DNA of 64,000 nt from Pseudeuparius sepicola (GCA_963920635.1 OY987302.1:29177278-29241277); one strand, 5' to 3'. Positions 21,691 to 33,640 are shown, counted from the stretch's first letter. Made by a program: numbers and translations. The notes: generated by a model not told the origin, from the letters alone.

Positions 21691-22424
21691 CTCCAGAAAG
21701 CACATTTTTCGGAGAATGGAGAACACATGAACTAGACAAAGAATGCGACCAAAGACCGAGACGAGACTTCCGTCACCCATCTGTTCATATTCGTTCGTTC
21801 GTTCTCATCTCTGATCCTCACTCCGACCGAGAGACAGAGGCAACCAAACTACGGACAATGACGGATAAACAGTCCCGCAGGGCCCGGTTGGAGCTGCCGC
21901 TCGGAAGAATGAGAATGTGAATTAGGCAACAAACGAACGAGACCGAAGTCCGAGGCTCCCGTCAGTTCGTCCAACTCTCACTCCGCTCGCCCGGACTCCT
22001 TTAAGTGCTAGAGGCCTCCCGCATCACAGATGCTAGTGGGGCTGTAGTATGCCACTGAAAAAATCTATATATTTTTTAGATATAAACGTACTCCACCCTT
22101 CTGATGATTTCACCTGCAGAATGTAGCCACCAAAACATACACATCAAGTTTATATAGGTTACATTCCTCTTTTCGCAAATGATGTTCGGATAATAAAAGG
22201 AAATCATAGTCTTTTTCAAAGTTAAGGGAGTTTAAAGAGTTATCCTTATTTCTAATGCTTTGTATATTTAAATGCATTATTTCACAGAAGCAATCCCCAT
22301 CCCCGACTGTAAAAAATGATTAGGGGTACCAAGAGTGTTATCAACTTTATTTAACTCGTCAGGCAGGTTGTCAACCCGAATATCAGCAGAAGCAACATCC
22401 CATCACAGGTGAACCCAAAGTCTA

Positions 22425-22975
22425 TACAGGGTGTCCCAGGATAAGTGAGCCAATAGGTGTAAAAGACAAAAAAATCAAGATGGCGTTTACAGTGACCATT
22501 TATTTATTTTCATTGTAGGTGAAGCGCCTTTTCCTTTAAATATAGCGAAAAATTTCATTAAGAAAAATTGTTCCCAATTAAAAAAATTACGCTCGGGTAC
22601 CAAATTTTGGAAAAATCGGCCTACTTTGTTTTTCTCACTTTTTCTTTTTCTAACGCGCTAAAGAAAAAAATGAAAAAAATTAAGTATGCTGATTTTCTTA
22701 AAATTTGGTACATGGGGATAACTTTTAAACAACTTTTTCTTCTAAAATTTTTTAATACCTTGTATTTAAAAGCCACTTTAGCGCGTTAGATAAAGAAAAG
22801 AGTGGAAAAAACAAAGTAGGCCGTTCTTTCCAAAATTTGGTACCCGGGGGTAATTTTTAATTGGGAACAACTTTTCTTAATGAAATTTTTAGCTATATTT
22901 AAAGGAAAAGTAATTTCACCCACAATGAAAATAAATAAATGATCGCTGTCGACGCCATCTTGATTATTCAAAAAC
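22425..22975. repeat. Fold-back element, family D
   Basis: It starts TACAGGGTGTCCCAGGATAAG. The left arm (AAATCAAGATGGCG, CATTGTAGGTGAAG, CGGGTACCAAATTTTGG, CGGCCTACTTTG, CTAACGCGCTAAAG) is repeated inverted in the right arm (TTAGCGCGTTAGATAAAG to CGCCATCTTGATT). The right terminal repeat is missing. No coding content. The plan (a GTACCAAATTTT block and an ATCGGC block) is shared with family E at 24640. Confidence 0.8.
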
Positions 22976-23368
22976 GAAAACATGCTAGAAATTAGTTTCC
23001 AGTCAAGCAGGTCAGAACCTCGAAATACATCTTTATGTACCAAGGTACCTACATCAAATCTAAATTCTCCATAAAAACTTGAGAAAATGTTATAAGAAAC
23101 ACATTTAGTTTAACAGCATTTATTTAACAGGGACGTACTCGATCGCAAATAATTTGTTTCCGAAATATTTTGATGTAAACAATAATTGGAAAACTAAAAT
23201 TAAAGAAAGGTCGTGCCTGAGTGTGGCTCTGGTGAATATGTCAACGAACGTGCTCTTGTTTACGCCAGGCGTAAGAGTTGCTCGATTTCAGTATAGCACA
23301 TTAATTATTAAGAAATTTACATTGCGGTATACGCCAAAGTTTGTCTAAGGTCTGCACTATGACGCTAT

Positions 23369-24161
23369 CTAATAATATAAACTGCTAGGGTTGTGTCCAG
23401 ACGACATGGCAGATCTACAATCTACGTCACAGCGGATGAGCCTGGGTCCCCCACTCCATGCACAGCAAGAACCGGTTATCTGACGCTGGTATCCAGGCTT
23501 GAGCCAACTTCTCATGTATAGAATTTGAGGCGAACTAGAGAGAATAGCCACATCTGAGTACTTAATAAATATAAGATTTTTAGGTAATCTGATTTGAGAA
23601 GTAATAACACTGACGATTCTTTTTACTATTTCTACTCTTCTGTCCCAAATTGCTGCCATTCCATTCCCTTCAACATTAGTAACACCACCACAATTTACAC
23701 ACATTATAAAACCCCTTAATTTGTTGTCAAACGTATCGATAAATTTATTAATAACTGTATTTTTGAATAAGGTTGGTACAGAAGTAAATACCAAGTTAGT
23801 AGACACCTCAAATTTAGTTTTCATTTAAAAAATTAAATGCCGGGTACTGATTGCTATAAAAATTATTTTTATCTGCCATAATTATTACATAGACTGAGCT
23901 GGAATAGTTTTATACCAATTTGTCTATAATTACAATGGCATCCTCAAAAACAGCATTTAGTTTTATGATAGTTTCCACGGTAAATGTGTCTGCTTTTAAG
24001 TTTTCGACAATATGCGCAAATCTCCCAATTTCATCGCATAATATGAACACGTTCCCTTTATTGATTACATTGTTTCTTCCAGGCACCAGTAGCAGTGTTT
24101 CCCCCCGTGTAGGTTTTTCAACTGACCATCGCACAATAAGTGAATAATAAAACAGGACCAC
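23369..24161 (-). pseudogene. Decayed open frames, possibly a LINE SGNH-esterase-like domain
   Basis: Two minus-strand frames (24161-23910 and 23824-23369) lie within the intron just downstream of an SF3B3 exon. The first reads GNVFILCDEIGRFAHIV and IIKLNAVFEDAIVIID, the second TNLVFTSVPTLFKN and INKFIDTFDNKL. This layout resembles the SGNH-hydrolase-like domain seen in transposon-associated proteins of insects. The resemblance is weak, the catalytic residues are not clear, and there is no uninterrupted gene. Confidence 0.25.
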
Positions 24162-24165
24162 ATAC

Positions 24166-24451
24166 CTCTATCCCAAAGGGCTTTATGTCCAGTAGGGTCT
24201 TCTTCAACATCATCACTGACATTTGATGGTAACCTCAAAATGGCAACATTACCAAACTTATCTGCTGTTGCAATAGAATCATAATCTAATACACAGGTGG
24301 AAGTTATCCATCGAGGATGGGTATCATCTGCGAAAATTATAAGTTGATTTTCTGCTCTTTTATACCTGACCATGAACACAGATTCTTGAACATCCGAAAC
24401 AAATATCCTTTTACCCATAGCTTGGATATTTACTATCATATTGGGGATATG
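24166..24451 (-). CDS. SF3B3: SF3B3 exon
   Basis: 286-nt exon between acceptor CTCTTTCAG (before 24451) and donor GAG|GTATGT (after 24166). It enters in phase 0 and leaves one base of a Gly codon to the next exon. It encodes HIPNMIVNIQAMGKRIFVSD, then ENQLIIFADDTHPRWIT and DKFGNVAILRLP, ending GHKALWDRG. These are hallmark segments of the SF3B3 C-terminal propeller, and the joins with the neighbouring exons (CENK/HIPN and WDRG/LLNG) fall where the conserved protein is continuous. The intron downstream is 8.3 kb and the one upstream 27.3 kb. Confidence 0.95.
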
Positions 24452-24639
24452 CTGAAAGAGATAAAATATTGATTTCAACTTCAAATGAACTGAAAATATA
24501 TATATATATATATTTCAGGAAACACTAATCTACCTGATTTGTGTCATTATGTAAAGTTTAATTGTGTTAAATTGTAAATATGAATAATTTGAAATATAGA
24601 CTTTAACAATTTTAGAATAGGGTAATAGTAATATACGGG

Positions 24640-26850
24640 TGGACCCAGATGGACTATACGATAAATGTAAAAGACAAACAAATTTCGAGTTGAAACTTGA
24701 GCTTTGGGGGATCAGCCTTGCTTGATTAGAAAGAGATTTGCACCGTATTTTTATATTTTAAAAATCAAGCAGGTCTTGACACGGGCAATTTATTCATTTT
24801 CAGTTCAGGTAAACTACCTTTTCCTGAAGAAATATTGAAAAATGTTATTAGAAAAAGTTGTTCAGAATGCAAATCTACGTCTCCGTACCAAATTTTAAAA
24901 CAATCGGCACATTTTGATTTTTTTTTTCAATTTTTGCGGTTTTAGCGCAAATAAATAGTCCAGTATGTTGTTAGGCTTGGGGCCCTAATGAAAAATCCAA
25001 GTTTTCGACCTCGAGGGGCATGAGCTCAAGCCGCCATCTTGGATTTTAGGTACAAAAATTTGTTTTTTTTTATTATGACTCAAAAACGGTGGCTTTCATG
25101 ACAAAAGATGTTCTATACGAAGTTAAAGAGGACAAAATTTCCTACACTTTTTGTAAAAAAATTTTTTTTGTAGCACACATATGTTAGGAGTTACAGCTTC
25201 GTGAAGTTACGATTTACATCGGCCATCGGCAAAGGTCGCAAAAATGCAAGACATACGTTCCTTGCAGGGAGCGTTATTGGCTTCGCGCTCGTTTCGGTAA
25301 CGTATGTCTTGTATTTCGGCGATCTTTGCCGATGGCGTTTTGTTGGAAACTGTAACCATGGTAACAGGCTCGCGTAACGTAACACTTTTTCGGTCTACTT
25401 CAGTGCATCGAGTCTGTATGCGTCAGTGTGCTTATTGTCTAGCTTGCAGAAGGTTGCGCTGTTATAATGGAAAATCCCCAAGTTGATTTGTGCTTTATTT
25501 GTGAGAAAACTTTAAGTGAAAGTGACGTTGTCGTTGTAAAGGAAAGAGGTGTAAAGACACTTTTAAAATCGAGGGAGTTACGAGGTAATCGCGTACATAC
25601 GCGCATTTTGAGAACACTATCTTCTGTAACTGTGCATGGCGCATGTCAAAAAAATTATATTAATGAAAAACTGATCGCCGCGTATTGTCGTAAAAAAGAT
25701 AACGAACCGCAAGTAGCGTCGACATCCCGCAGATCTAGTATACCGACTTTCAATTTTAAAGTACAGTGTTTTCTCTGTACTAAAGAAATTACACCAGACT
25801 TTTTGACGACATTTTTCAAGCTACGGACCAAAACTACGACCAGGACACCGACAATAACCAACCCGGACCATCGAAACGTACCAAAATGTAGTAGAAATTT
25901 ATTTTTGGAACGTTCTAAAATCATAATTTACTATTCTTAAATTTTAAAAAAAATGCGATATACTTTTCGCCTTTAACTTTGTTTACGAAAAGTATAATAA
26001 ATGATAATATTCAAGTGCCTTTTAGTTTTTTTTTTATAATTATGTAAAAATATAATGATATATAATAAGAATAATAAAATAAAACTCAACCAAAATGAAG
26101 TTTCCGCATTTTTTTTAAATAGTGCAACTTCACGAAGCTGTAACTCCTAACATGTGTGCTACAAAAAAAAAATTTCTACAAAAAATGTAGGAAATTTTGT
26201 CCTCTTTAACTTCGTATAGAACATCTTTTGTCGTGAAAGCCACCGTTTTTGAGTCATAATCAAAAAAACAAATTTTTGTACCTAAAACCCAAGATGGCGG
26301 CTCGAGCGCATGCGCCTCCAGGTCGAAAACTTGGATTTTTCATTAGGGCCACAAGCCTAACAACATACTAAAAAATCGCTACTACCCCACCTTTTGCATT
26401 CAAACACCCATTTTTGATACCCACGTTCTGGACTAAAAGTACATTTATCGAAAAATTTTATCGGAAAAAAATTTTCAGAATGCAAATTTAAGACCCTGTA
26501 CTAAATTTCAAAATAATCGGTATACTTTGATTTTTGTCCAAAAAATTAAGTTGAAATTAAAAAAAAATCAAAGTCTGCCGATTGTTTTAAAATTTGGTAG
26601 GGGAACTTAAATTTTCATTCTCGACAACTTTTTTCAATAAAATGTTTCGATATCTCTTAAGGAAAATGTAGTTTACCTAAAGTGGAAACAAATAAATTGC
26701 CCGTCAAGGCCTGCTTGATTTTTAAAATATAATATGGTGCAAATTAGTTTCTAATCAAGCAAGGCTGATCCCCCAAAGGTCAAGTTTCAACTCGAAATTT
26801 TTTTGTCTTTTACACCTATCGTATAGTCGATCTGGGTCCAACCTGTATGT
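24640..26850. mobile_element. Long fold-back element, family E, enclosing a Cys-rich ORF
   Basis: Arms of roughly 550-700 bp mirror each other. GGACCCAGATGGACTATACG at about 24640 matches TATAGTCGATCTGGGTCC at about 26825. GCCGCCATCTTGGATTTTAGG near 25030 matches CCCAAGATGGCGGC near 26287. TTAGGAGTTACAGCTTCGTG near 25187 matches CACGAAGCTGTAACTCCTAA near 26132. The inner 0.9 kb carries a second small palindrome (about 25225-25335, CATCGGCAAAGGTCGC against GCGATCTTTGCCGATGG) and an ORF at 25467-25940. It lies in the 27-kb SF3B3 intron. Confidence 0.85.
25467..25940 (+). CDS. Cys-rich zinc-ribbon-like protein, transposon-associated, truncated
   Basis: A 157-codon frame from a good ATG. It has CFICEKTL near residues 10-17, a VKERGVKTLLKSRELRG block, VTVHGACQKNYINEK near residue 60, and CFLCTKEITPDF near 102. 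The paired CxxC and the HxxC pattern suggest zinc binding. I know this N-terminal arrangement from an uncharacterised multi-copy insect family that continues for several hundred residues. Here the last 45 residues lose the family pattern, so the gene is cut. It sits in the loop of fold-back family E and may have been carried by it. The fragment at 63472-64000 could be from the C-terminal half of a related protein; this is from memory and unproven. Confidence 0.5.
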   Translation: MENPQVDLCFICEKTLSESDVVVVKERGVKTLLKSRELRGNRVHTRILRTLSSVTVHGACQKNYINEKLIAAYCRKKDNEPQVASTSRRSSIPTFNFKVQCFLCTKEITPDFLTTFFKLRTKTTTRTPTITNPDHRNVPKCSRNLFLERSKIIIYYS

Positions 26851-26859
26851 ACTCGAAAG

Positions 26860-28480
26860 TTTAAATTTGTGGTTTAACTGGTGAAAAGTAAAGAAAAAGG
26901 TTGATTTCCTAATCCGAATTTCTAATTTTTTCCCAACACCCATCCCTTTTGCTGTTTACTACAAGCACAATCAATGAACTTTCTTAACGAAATCAAGCAT
27001 GTTACACAATTAAAAAGAATACAGTTTCATGTAGTAGAGCTTGATTTATCATGAAAAGAGCACACAATAATGTATCATTAAACAAAAAAATGTGAATCTA
27101 TGACAGTACATACTGATTTGCCATGTTTAGACCAAAAAAGGTGTATTGTTAGATAACGGCGAGGAGGTTTGAAAGTTGGCAGGATTCTAGATTTGGTGGC
27201 CCTAAGTATGATCATAAGTTTCAGACTTCAAGCGACTGCCAATCGCCTCGCCATCTTGAAAAAATGGCACTTGAAGTCAATATATGTTCCTGTAGGTTTT
27301 AGAGAAAAAAAATTGCTAGAAGGTATACTTTTAAGTGTAAACATGTCACAGATTAATTTGTTTGAGTTTTTAAAAATGAAAATAATTATTCATTATCTAA
27401 TTTCATATTGATAATAATAATGTATTAAAAGTATAGTTTCACTGTTTACATATTTTATAAACTCAGTAGCGAATTTGTTATTGTCTCATATTTCTTTGAT
27501 TGTACCATGCCATTTTTGCACCTTACCGACAGTTGGTTTTGAAGTTACCTCGTATTTATCAATGTGCCTCCGCAGATTTCTATTCCTGCTTTTTTTCTGA
27601 TTGGTCCGAGTGCCGATGGACGTCTGAGGTTTGAATTTAAAAACAGTTTCAGTAAATTTGAGCTATTTCAATTTTTTTAGTTGAGAGATAATTTTCTTTC
27701 AGTCAGAATACTTTATGATATCCAAGGCGGTCATGGTCAAGGTTGCGGCAAATGCATGCACATGTCTTTATAGAAAAACCCCACTGATGGCCAAGAGCGA
27801 TGGACAAGTTGTCGATTCACGGTATTGTTCCTTAATAGCTTTATCAGTGTGATTTACTAATTGCCATACACTCACTGGCATTACTATGGTGTTCTAGGGT
27901 TTTCCATAGTACGTGAGCGAATGATATCCTAGTTCTATCGGGAAAAGTCGGCCCTAGCCGCAAATGGCAACGAAGACAAAATAATAGTAATTGCCCCCCC
28001 CCCTGCACAAGCAATCAGTTGCTTCTGGGGTACTCCTAGTTTGGCGTATTGTAAGGGTGATAATTATTGTTATTATTATTGTTATTAGGTAAGAAAAGAA
28101 ACACTTCCTCTTTTTCCTGCCAAAATCGGGTGCTCAATTATCATTGGTGATGCCGTTTGATATGCCAGCCATGTGCCATCTCTCCGTGATTGGTTTCCTA
28201 GGTTCTAAATAAAAAATAATAAACAAGACGGAATTAAAGTAAATAAAATTAGGAGTCTCAAGCTTTTTCGGTAGTGCAACTCAACAAGATGAAATTTGCA
28301 AAATGTTCCATATTTGTAAATCAGAAAAGGGATTGTGCAGATCACCTTCTTAAAAGTTATACCCTATTTCTTTGCTGTTTGGTATTGGTTTTGACAGTCA
28401 CCATGTTCACCTTTTTGGATATTTAACTGGCGGTAGTTTGGTTGGAGAAATATAGTTGTTATCATCGAATTTGAAGCATT
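26860..28480. other. Intron sequence with no gene seen
   Basis: Part of the 27-kb SF3B3 intron. AT-rich, with only short chance frames. A (TTATTG)n-like run lies at about 28060-28090. Nothing else was recognised. Confidence 0.5.
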
Positions 28481-28486
28481 GAAATT

Positions 28487-28718
28487 AATTAGAACAAGGA
28501 ATTTTTGGAAACTAAAACCAATGGTTTAAAAAATATAGAAGTTAAACATAGACTTTTACATAAAGGCCATCTTGCATCTCAAATATTTTCCGTTATTTTC
28601 GTCACATTTGAAGTAATAAAATTCATTAGAACAAGGAAATTTTGTAAACTAAAACCAATGGTTTAAAAATATAGAAGTTAAACAGAGACTTTTACATAAA
28701 AGCCATCTTCCATCTCTG
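28487..28718 (+). repeat. Direct duplication of ~95 bp
   Basis: The stretch from TTAGAACAAGGAATTTTTGG through AAACTAAAACCAATGG and AGACTTTTACATAAAGGCCATC occurs at 28487-28580 and again at about 28623-28718 with about ten differences, a period near 136 bp. Non-coding. Confidence 0.8.
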
Positions 28719-29071
28719 GTCTCCTTTTTTTCCCCTTACTTGTATCAGATTGTTATATTGAATATTTGTCGCCTTTGGATGTTCAGCTGTATTTGATGAC
28801 AGTTTTTTTGGAGTGTCAACCAGCTGTCAAGTCCTCGGTTGAGGTTACCGTGAATACCGGCCTGTGAGGCCTCTTGATTATATTTACAACCTCTACGTGG
28901 GTTATCGGTACATCCGGTCAACGACCAATGCTGTCCAATTTGACCACTACTGAGATTGCCATATCACAGATAAGCTTTTTATGAAATAGCATAAACTTTC
29001 TTTATTATCAACATAACTAGGTATAAAATTATATTATAAATTATTAACAAATCATAGTTTTGCCAGCAAGC

Positions 29072-30023
29072 AGTGGCGCAACTAGGGGGGGCTGGGGGGA
29101 GCTTAGCCCCCCCAATCTCGAAATTAGCCCCTCCAGTGTAACTGTCAAAGACAGAAAATTTTTAGGGTGCGTGGTGCGCTGACATTTCATGTTTAATAAT
29201 AATAATCATCCTCCAGCCAGTGCACTCAAATAATAAATTTAGGAATAGATAAATAATATAATATGTCCAAGATCATTGAAAATTGACCTCACCCTTTCAG
29301 TAGATAGGAACTGTGGCTGCTCTGTGAAGTCGCATTAAGCGGACGAAACTGTTGTGATGTTTCAAAACCCTAGCACAAACATCCGGTAACACATGCGCTG
29401 ATGCACTCCAAACTTAACACGTTGTGGAGCGGACGCCATTTTTCGGATCGCTTTTTATTTGTGCTAGGTAGCAGTAGCGAACTAAGCTGAACGAGAATAC
29501 CTACTATTTTTTTAATTTTTGGCAAATGAACCGGGATTGGACTTAATATACTCGCAACTCCCAACAAAATACAACAGCCAACGGTCTGCGTTTCCAGCTT
29601 TTTCTATATCTATCTCTGTTGCACTTAATAGCCTTCTCGCCCTTCTCACTTTCTCACTGTCTCTTTCATCGGTTCGAGAATTCGAGTTCGGCGTTTTGCT
29701 TCTATTTTGATTTAAGTAATATTTGGCGTTTCAAGTTTCAACTCAACGTCTCGCTCTCGATTACTCGATTCGTAAGATCTCGACAGTGTACACTGTAGGC
29801 TACTATTTTAATACTACTAAAAAATGATCTCGAGATATTTGAAAATAATCGAAATAATTCGATTCATTCTATTATCGAATTATTCGAATTATTTAATAAA
29901 GATAGAGTTGTGACAATTTTTATGGCCTTGGTATGTTTCTTAAAAATTGGTTTTATGCTCAAATCAACTTTATCATGTTAGGGCTTGAGCCCACCGAAAA
30001 GTCGGTGTCTAGTTGTGCCACTG
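29072..30023. mobile_element. Non-autonomous hAT element with perfect 8-bp target duplication
   Basis: The element starts CAGTGGCGCAACTAG and ends CTAGTTGTGCCACTG, terminal inverted repeats of hAT type. CCAGCAAG flanks it on both sides (29064-29071 and 30024-30031), a perfect 8-bp target duplication. The 952-bp interior has no transposase and includes ATTCGAATTATTCGA-type palindromic DNA at about 29840-29895. Confidence 0.9.
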
Positions 30024-30430
30024 CCAGCAAGGGTGCTCATACCTAAATTATTTTACCTTAATTTAATGAACTGTGCACTGCGTGTGATCACGCAAGGTAA
30101 ATGTTGCAAACCTAATACAGGGTAATTCAAAACTCCGTGCACAAATTTTAATGAAGTATTTTTGAGACCAAAATAAGGGTTTTTTTCCTTTAAACATGTG
30201 TCCTAAAATGCACCCCCTCTGACCTATAGCCCTCCAAAGTTTCATGAAAAAAATCGATTATTTTGAACTATGGCTACAGTTGTGCATCGAATTTCTTGAA
30301 AATTTGCATGCAGCTCTTTTTTTGTGTGCTTTACTAATTTTTTGTGTCAGAAATGACGCAAACTGAATTTTTGAGGGAGATTAGGGAGGATAATTTCTTT
30401 AGGTCACTTGCTTATAGAAAAGTCTTCTTT

Positions 30431-31733
30431 GGACAAGACCAGGGGTGGCGCTGGACAAGATACAGCGCCTTGCCTGTCTGTGCGTCACCGGTGCCCTGAG
30501 GACGGCGCCCACCCGGGCTTTAGAAGCACTGGTGGGGCTGCCTCCGCTGGGCGTGGTGGTGGAGTACGAGGCGGCCAAGGCGGCCCTCAGACTAGAGGGT
30601 CTCAATCTTTGGGTTGCCGGACGCTCGGTTCACGGGCACCGGCAGCTGTGGTCAGAGCTGAGGGAGGTGGTGCCAATCCTGGAAATGAGAAGGGATGTGC
30701 AGACGCCTTCCATCGGCTTCCATGGCCGGCTCCACTTTGTCTTTCCAGACAGGAAGGAGTGGGCCGAGGGAAACAGCAACCCCCAAGGCGGGCTTGTCTG
30801 GTTCACAGACGGATCCAAGATGGGGAAGAAAACGGGGGCCGGTGCCTTTTGTCAGGAACTGGCTAGGAGGTTGACTACCTCTCTCGGGGAGCACACCACC
30901 GTATTCCAGGCGGAGGTGTTCGCCATCATGATGGGGGCAGAGGAATCGCGCAGGCTCAGAATCAAGGGCCGGAAGCTGACCTTCTGCTCTGACAGTAAAG
31001 CGGCTTTACAGGCGCTGAGAGCAAACCGTACCTGGTCCCCATTAGTAGAGGACTGTAGAACGAGTTTGCTCAAGCTGGAGGCTGTAGGGAACAGGGTTGT
31101 TCTATCGTGGGTGCCTGGTCATACGGGCATAGCGGGGAACGAGACTGCGGACCTACTGGCTAGAGAGGGATCCATGGGCAGACCAATGGGGCCAGAACCA
31201 ATATTGGGGATTGCGCCACGGGTCGCAATTGGAGCTCTGGACGAATGGCTGCATGGCAGGTTCGTTGAGGAGTGGCGCCGGGCTCCGGGGATGAGGCAGA
31301 CTAGGCTCATGATTCGTGGGCCGTCGGCCACCCTGTCTAAGGAGCTGCTGCGTCTGCCAAGGTCGGAGTTGAGGGGAGTGGTAAGGGTCCTCACCGGACA
31401 CTGCTGCCTGGCTCGCCACCTGCACCTTATAGGAGTGGGAGGGGAGCCTGAGTGCAGATGGTGTCTGGAGGATGAGGAGACCCCGTACCACTTGGTCACC
31501 GAGTGCCCTGCACTTGACAGGGTCAGATTTGAGTCCTTCGGCTCAGCCAAGCTGAGCGCGGAGGATGAGTATGGTGTCGGGGTGGGTGAGCTGCGGGCCT
31601 TCATCAAGAGGGCCGGCATGCTGGCTGCCGTGTGACGCTGGCCTGTGGGGGCACAACGGGCCCACTGTGGCCTACGTGCCGGGCCGATCTAAGGCGGCCA
31701 CCCCCTGCACAAGATAGATAGATAGATAGATAG
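30431..31733 (+). mobile_element. 5'-truncated LINE (I/Jockey-type with RNase H), 11-bp target duplication
   Basis: Insertion of 1.3 kb bounded by AAGTCTTCTTT at 30420-30430 and 31734-31744. It ends in a (TAGA)n tail (31713-31733), the usual 3' tail of such elements. GC content is far above the surroundings. It contains only the end of ORF2 and its 3' UTR, so it is a dead-on-arrival copy. The interior ORF is unbroken, which points to recent insertion. Confidence 0.92.
30433..31635 (+). CDS. LINE ORF2 C-terminus: RNase H domain and CCHC finger
   Basis: About 400 codons, open from the truncation point with no proper ATG, because the reverse transcriptase part is missing. The frame begins in the region after the polymerase (LDKIQRLACLCVTGALRTAP). 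An RNase H domain follows with its acidic and histidine residues visible: WFTDGSKMG, TVFQAEVFAIMMGAEES, LTFCSDSKAALQAL and SWVPGHTGIAGNETADLLAR. A CCHC-type finger (CRWCLEDEETPYHLVTECP) comes near the end. It would remove RNA from the RNA:DNA hybrid in target-primed reverse transcription. There is no frameshift, but without the endonuclease and polymerase it cannot move itself. The fragment at 19830-20040 is a related copy. Confidence 0.9.
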   Translation, partial: TRPGVALDKIQRLACLCVTGALRTAPTRALEALVGLPPLGVVVEYEAAKAALRLEGLNLWVAGRSVHGHRQLWSELREVVPILEMRRDVQTPSIGFHGRLHFVFPDRKEWAEGNSNPQGGLVWFTDGSKMGKKTGAGAFCQELARRLTTSLGEHTTVFQAEVFAIMMGAEESRRLRIKGRKLTFCSDSKAALQALRANRTWSPLVEDCRTSLLKLEAVGNRVVLSWVPGHTGIAGNETADLLAREGSMGRPMGPEPILGIAPRVAIGALDEWLHGRFVEEWRRAPGMRQTRLMIRGPSATLSKELLRLPRSELRGVVRVLTGHCCLARHLHLIGVGGEPECRWCLEDEETPYHLVTECPALDRVRFESFGSAKLSAEDEYGVGVGELRAFIKRAGMLAAV

Positions 31734-31803
31734 AAGTCTTCTTTTGGTCTCAAAAATATGACATTAAAATTTGTGCACGGAGCTTTGAATCACGCTGTAT
31801 AAT

Positions 31804-33200
31804 CAATCTACTTTATTATTATTTAAGTCGGAAACAAGAGTACCCTACATTTGTGTAGAAAATGTGAAAGAATATTACCAATAATTTATCGTAATTAATA
31901 CACATAAACGTATAAAAATTTGTAAGGCACATTTTGATTTTGATTGATGACCAATCATTCACTTCGTCCGGAAAAAGTTTATTAACAACTGCTGTTCCAT
32001 TAACATTATTAGGTACCAGAAGCTTATTTTTAGAGGCATATTCGTATGCGTAATCTGACAGGCAGAGACAAGTCAACAATATTTTGTTAACTAAAAGCCT
32101 ATGAAGGCAGTTCAGGACCATTTGGCAGTTTGACAGTACCTCCACGAGAATTTAGTGAATATATAATCAATTTAGAAAACATTTTCTTATCAAAATTTAA
32201 TGACTTATCACATAAGGATGGCTTAGGTTCTAGCCTACTAAAGGAATTCTGATCAGTAAAATACATACATCCGTGTGCAAATTTTCCCCATGACTATTTG
32301 GTTTTATTATATACGCGAGTTCGTATTTACTTCTCACTTAAATTTGTGAATAGGGAATTAACAACCCAAAGACAAAATAAATCAAATCCAAAACTTACAA
32401 TTTTGCAAAACTTGTAAACTATGTAAATAATTTTGTTTGCTCCTAGGTACACACTTATGTAAATTTTTACTTACCCTATGTTTAGTTAGATATATCTTGC
32501 TTTATTTAAACGTAAAAAGTAAAATACCTGCATTTTTATTATATATATTATGGTCCTTATTTTTCTGCTATACCTATTACTCCTATTTTAATTTTTAACA
32601 TTGAACCAAAAACTAACGATATACACTAATGCTTCACGGTGCAAAATTAAAAGTCAATATAGAGGTGCCCCCCTATAACTTGGTGCAACCAGCCTTATAC
32701 GGTGATTTGTATAGTACACCCTTGTAAACAACGGAGTGGCAAGCTGACATTGATGTACGACCGGTCGCAAAAAATCAGCGGCTTTTCGACGACTTCAAAG
32801 ACGTGAGCAGACTTATGGTATTCTCTAGACTTTGATAATATTGTTTAACAATAAAACAATAAAAACACATTGCTAAAATTGGTCTTTTTGCGAGAACTTG
32901 ACAAGGAAAAATATTTAAAGTTATATGAAGGTTTGATACAAAGGATTTTTTGTTTTAAATAAGTTTTGGTGTTTTGTATTATTCTACTAGAACTCAATTA
33001 ATAATTATTAGCAAAGAATTGACACATTTGCTGTGTCATGAATGTCATTTGTTTCATGTTACCTCAGGTTACTTTACTTTAGTAATTTTCATAATGTCTT
33101 ATTTGTAAAATTGACCCTGTTGTAAAAATTTTATTACTGAATATGTTTTGATCAAAATTGGTACAAAACCAAGGAAAAGTTCCACTCTAGGATTTGGTGG
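31804..33200. other. Intron sequence, no gene recognised
   Basis: AT-rich. A 108-codon minus-strand frame (31819-32145) looks like chance coding with many aromatic and Leu codons. GGAACTTTGGTTTTGGCTG, near the end, precedes the LINE fragment at 33205. Nothing else supported. Confidence 0.45.
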
Positions 33201-33204
33201 AACT

Positions 33205-33640
33205 TTGGTTTTGGCTGAATAATAAAGTCTTATGATTATGCCAGTCACTAAATTAATTAATCAAGCTGTAAGCGAACATACATTTCCACATGTTCTAAAG
33301 AAAGCAAAAGTAAATGCAATTTATAAGGGGAAGGGATCCAGTAGTGATTGTAACAACTATCAACCTATTCCTGTCTTACCTAAAATGTTTAAAGTCTTAG
33401 AGCACTTCCTGAATGTCCAACTAAACACATATTTTGAGGAAAACAAATTATTTAGTACTAATCAACTCAGTTTTTGATTAATGATCCATTTACCCATATC
33501 TTTAATGGCTTTGAGAACTACCTTAACACACAAGCTGCTTTCTTAGGTTTAACCAAAGCTTTCGACTGTGTTTCCCATAATATACTTGTGGAAAAATTAT
33601 CCTGTCAGTTTCAAGAGAGTGCTAAAGTTAATTAACTCAT
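33205..33640 (+). pseudogene. Degraded LINE reverse-transcriptase fragment
   Basis: The frame 33232-33477 reads PVTKLINQAVSEHTFPHVLK, then KAKVNAIYKGKG and NNYQPIPVLPKMFKVLEHFL. These are the first conserved blocks of a LINE reverse transcriptase (the usual form has NNYRPIS-LP). After a stop, the family motif continues out of frame with KAFDCVSHNILVEKL at about 33555-33600, so stop codons and frameshifts have broken it. The catalytic YADD block is not reached. Confidence 0.7.

Larger units (their letters stand above)
30117..31803. mobile_element. Fold-back element, family G, split by a LINE
   Basis: The left end ACAGGGTAATTCAAAACTCCGTGCAC and the block TTTTTGAGACCAAAATAAGGG are mirrored on the right by TTTTGGTCTCAAAAATATGAC and GTGCACGGAGCTTTGAATCACGCTGTATA. 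The LINE at 30431-31733, with its own target duplication, sits between, so it entered an existing fold-back. Confidence 0.8.

Noticed and set aside
23910..24147. Plus-strand frame opposite the SGNH-like remnant
   Set aside because: Low-complexity Ser/Thr composition and antisense to a more plausible frame.
24065..24165. Continuation of the SF3B3 reading frame past GHKALWDRG
   Set aside because: This is intron after the GTATGT donor; the conserved protein continues at 15824.
31119..31619. 166-codon minus-strand frame
   Set aside because: Shadow of the GC-rich LINE ORF2 on the opposite strand; Ser/Pro/Arg-rich with no family.
30408..31733. Possible bacterial contamination or horizontally acquired GC-rich gene
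   Set aside because: The frame encodes a LINE RNase H and CCHC finger, with an 11-bp target duplication and (TAGA)n tail; the base composition is that of the LINE.
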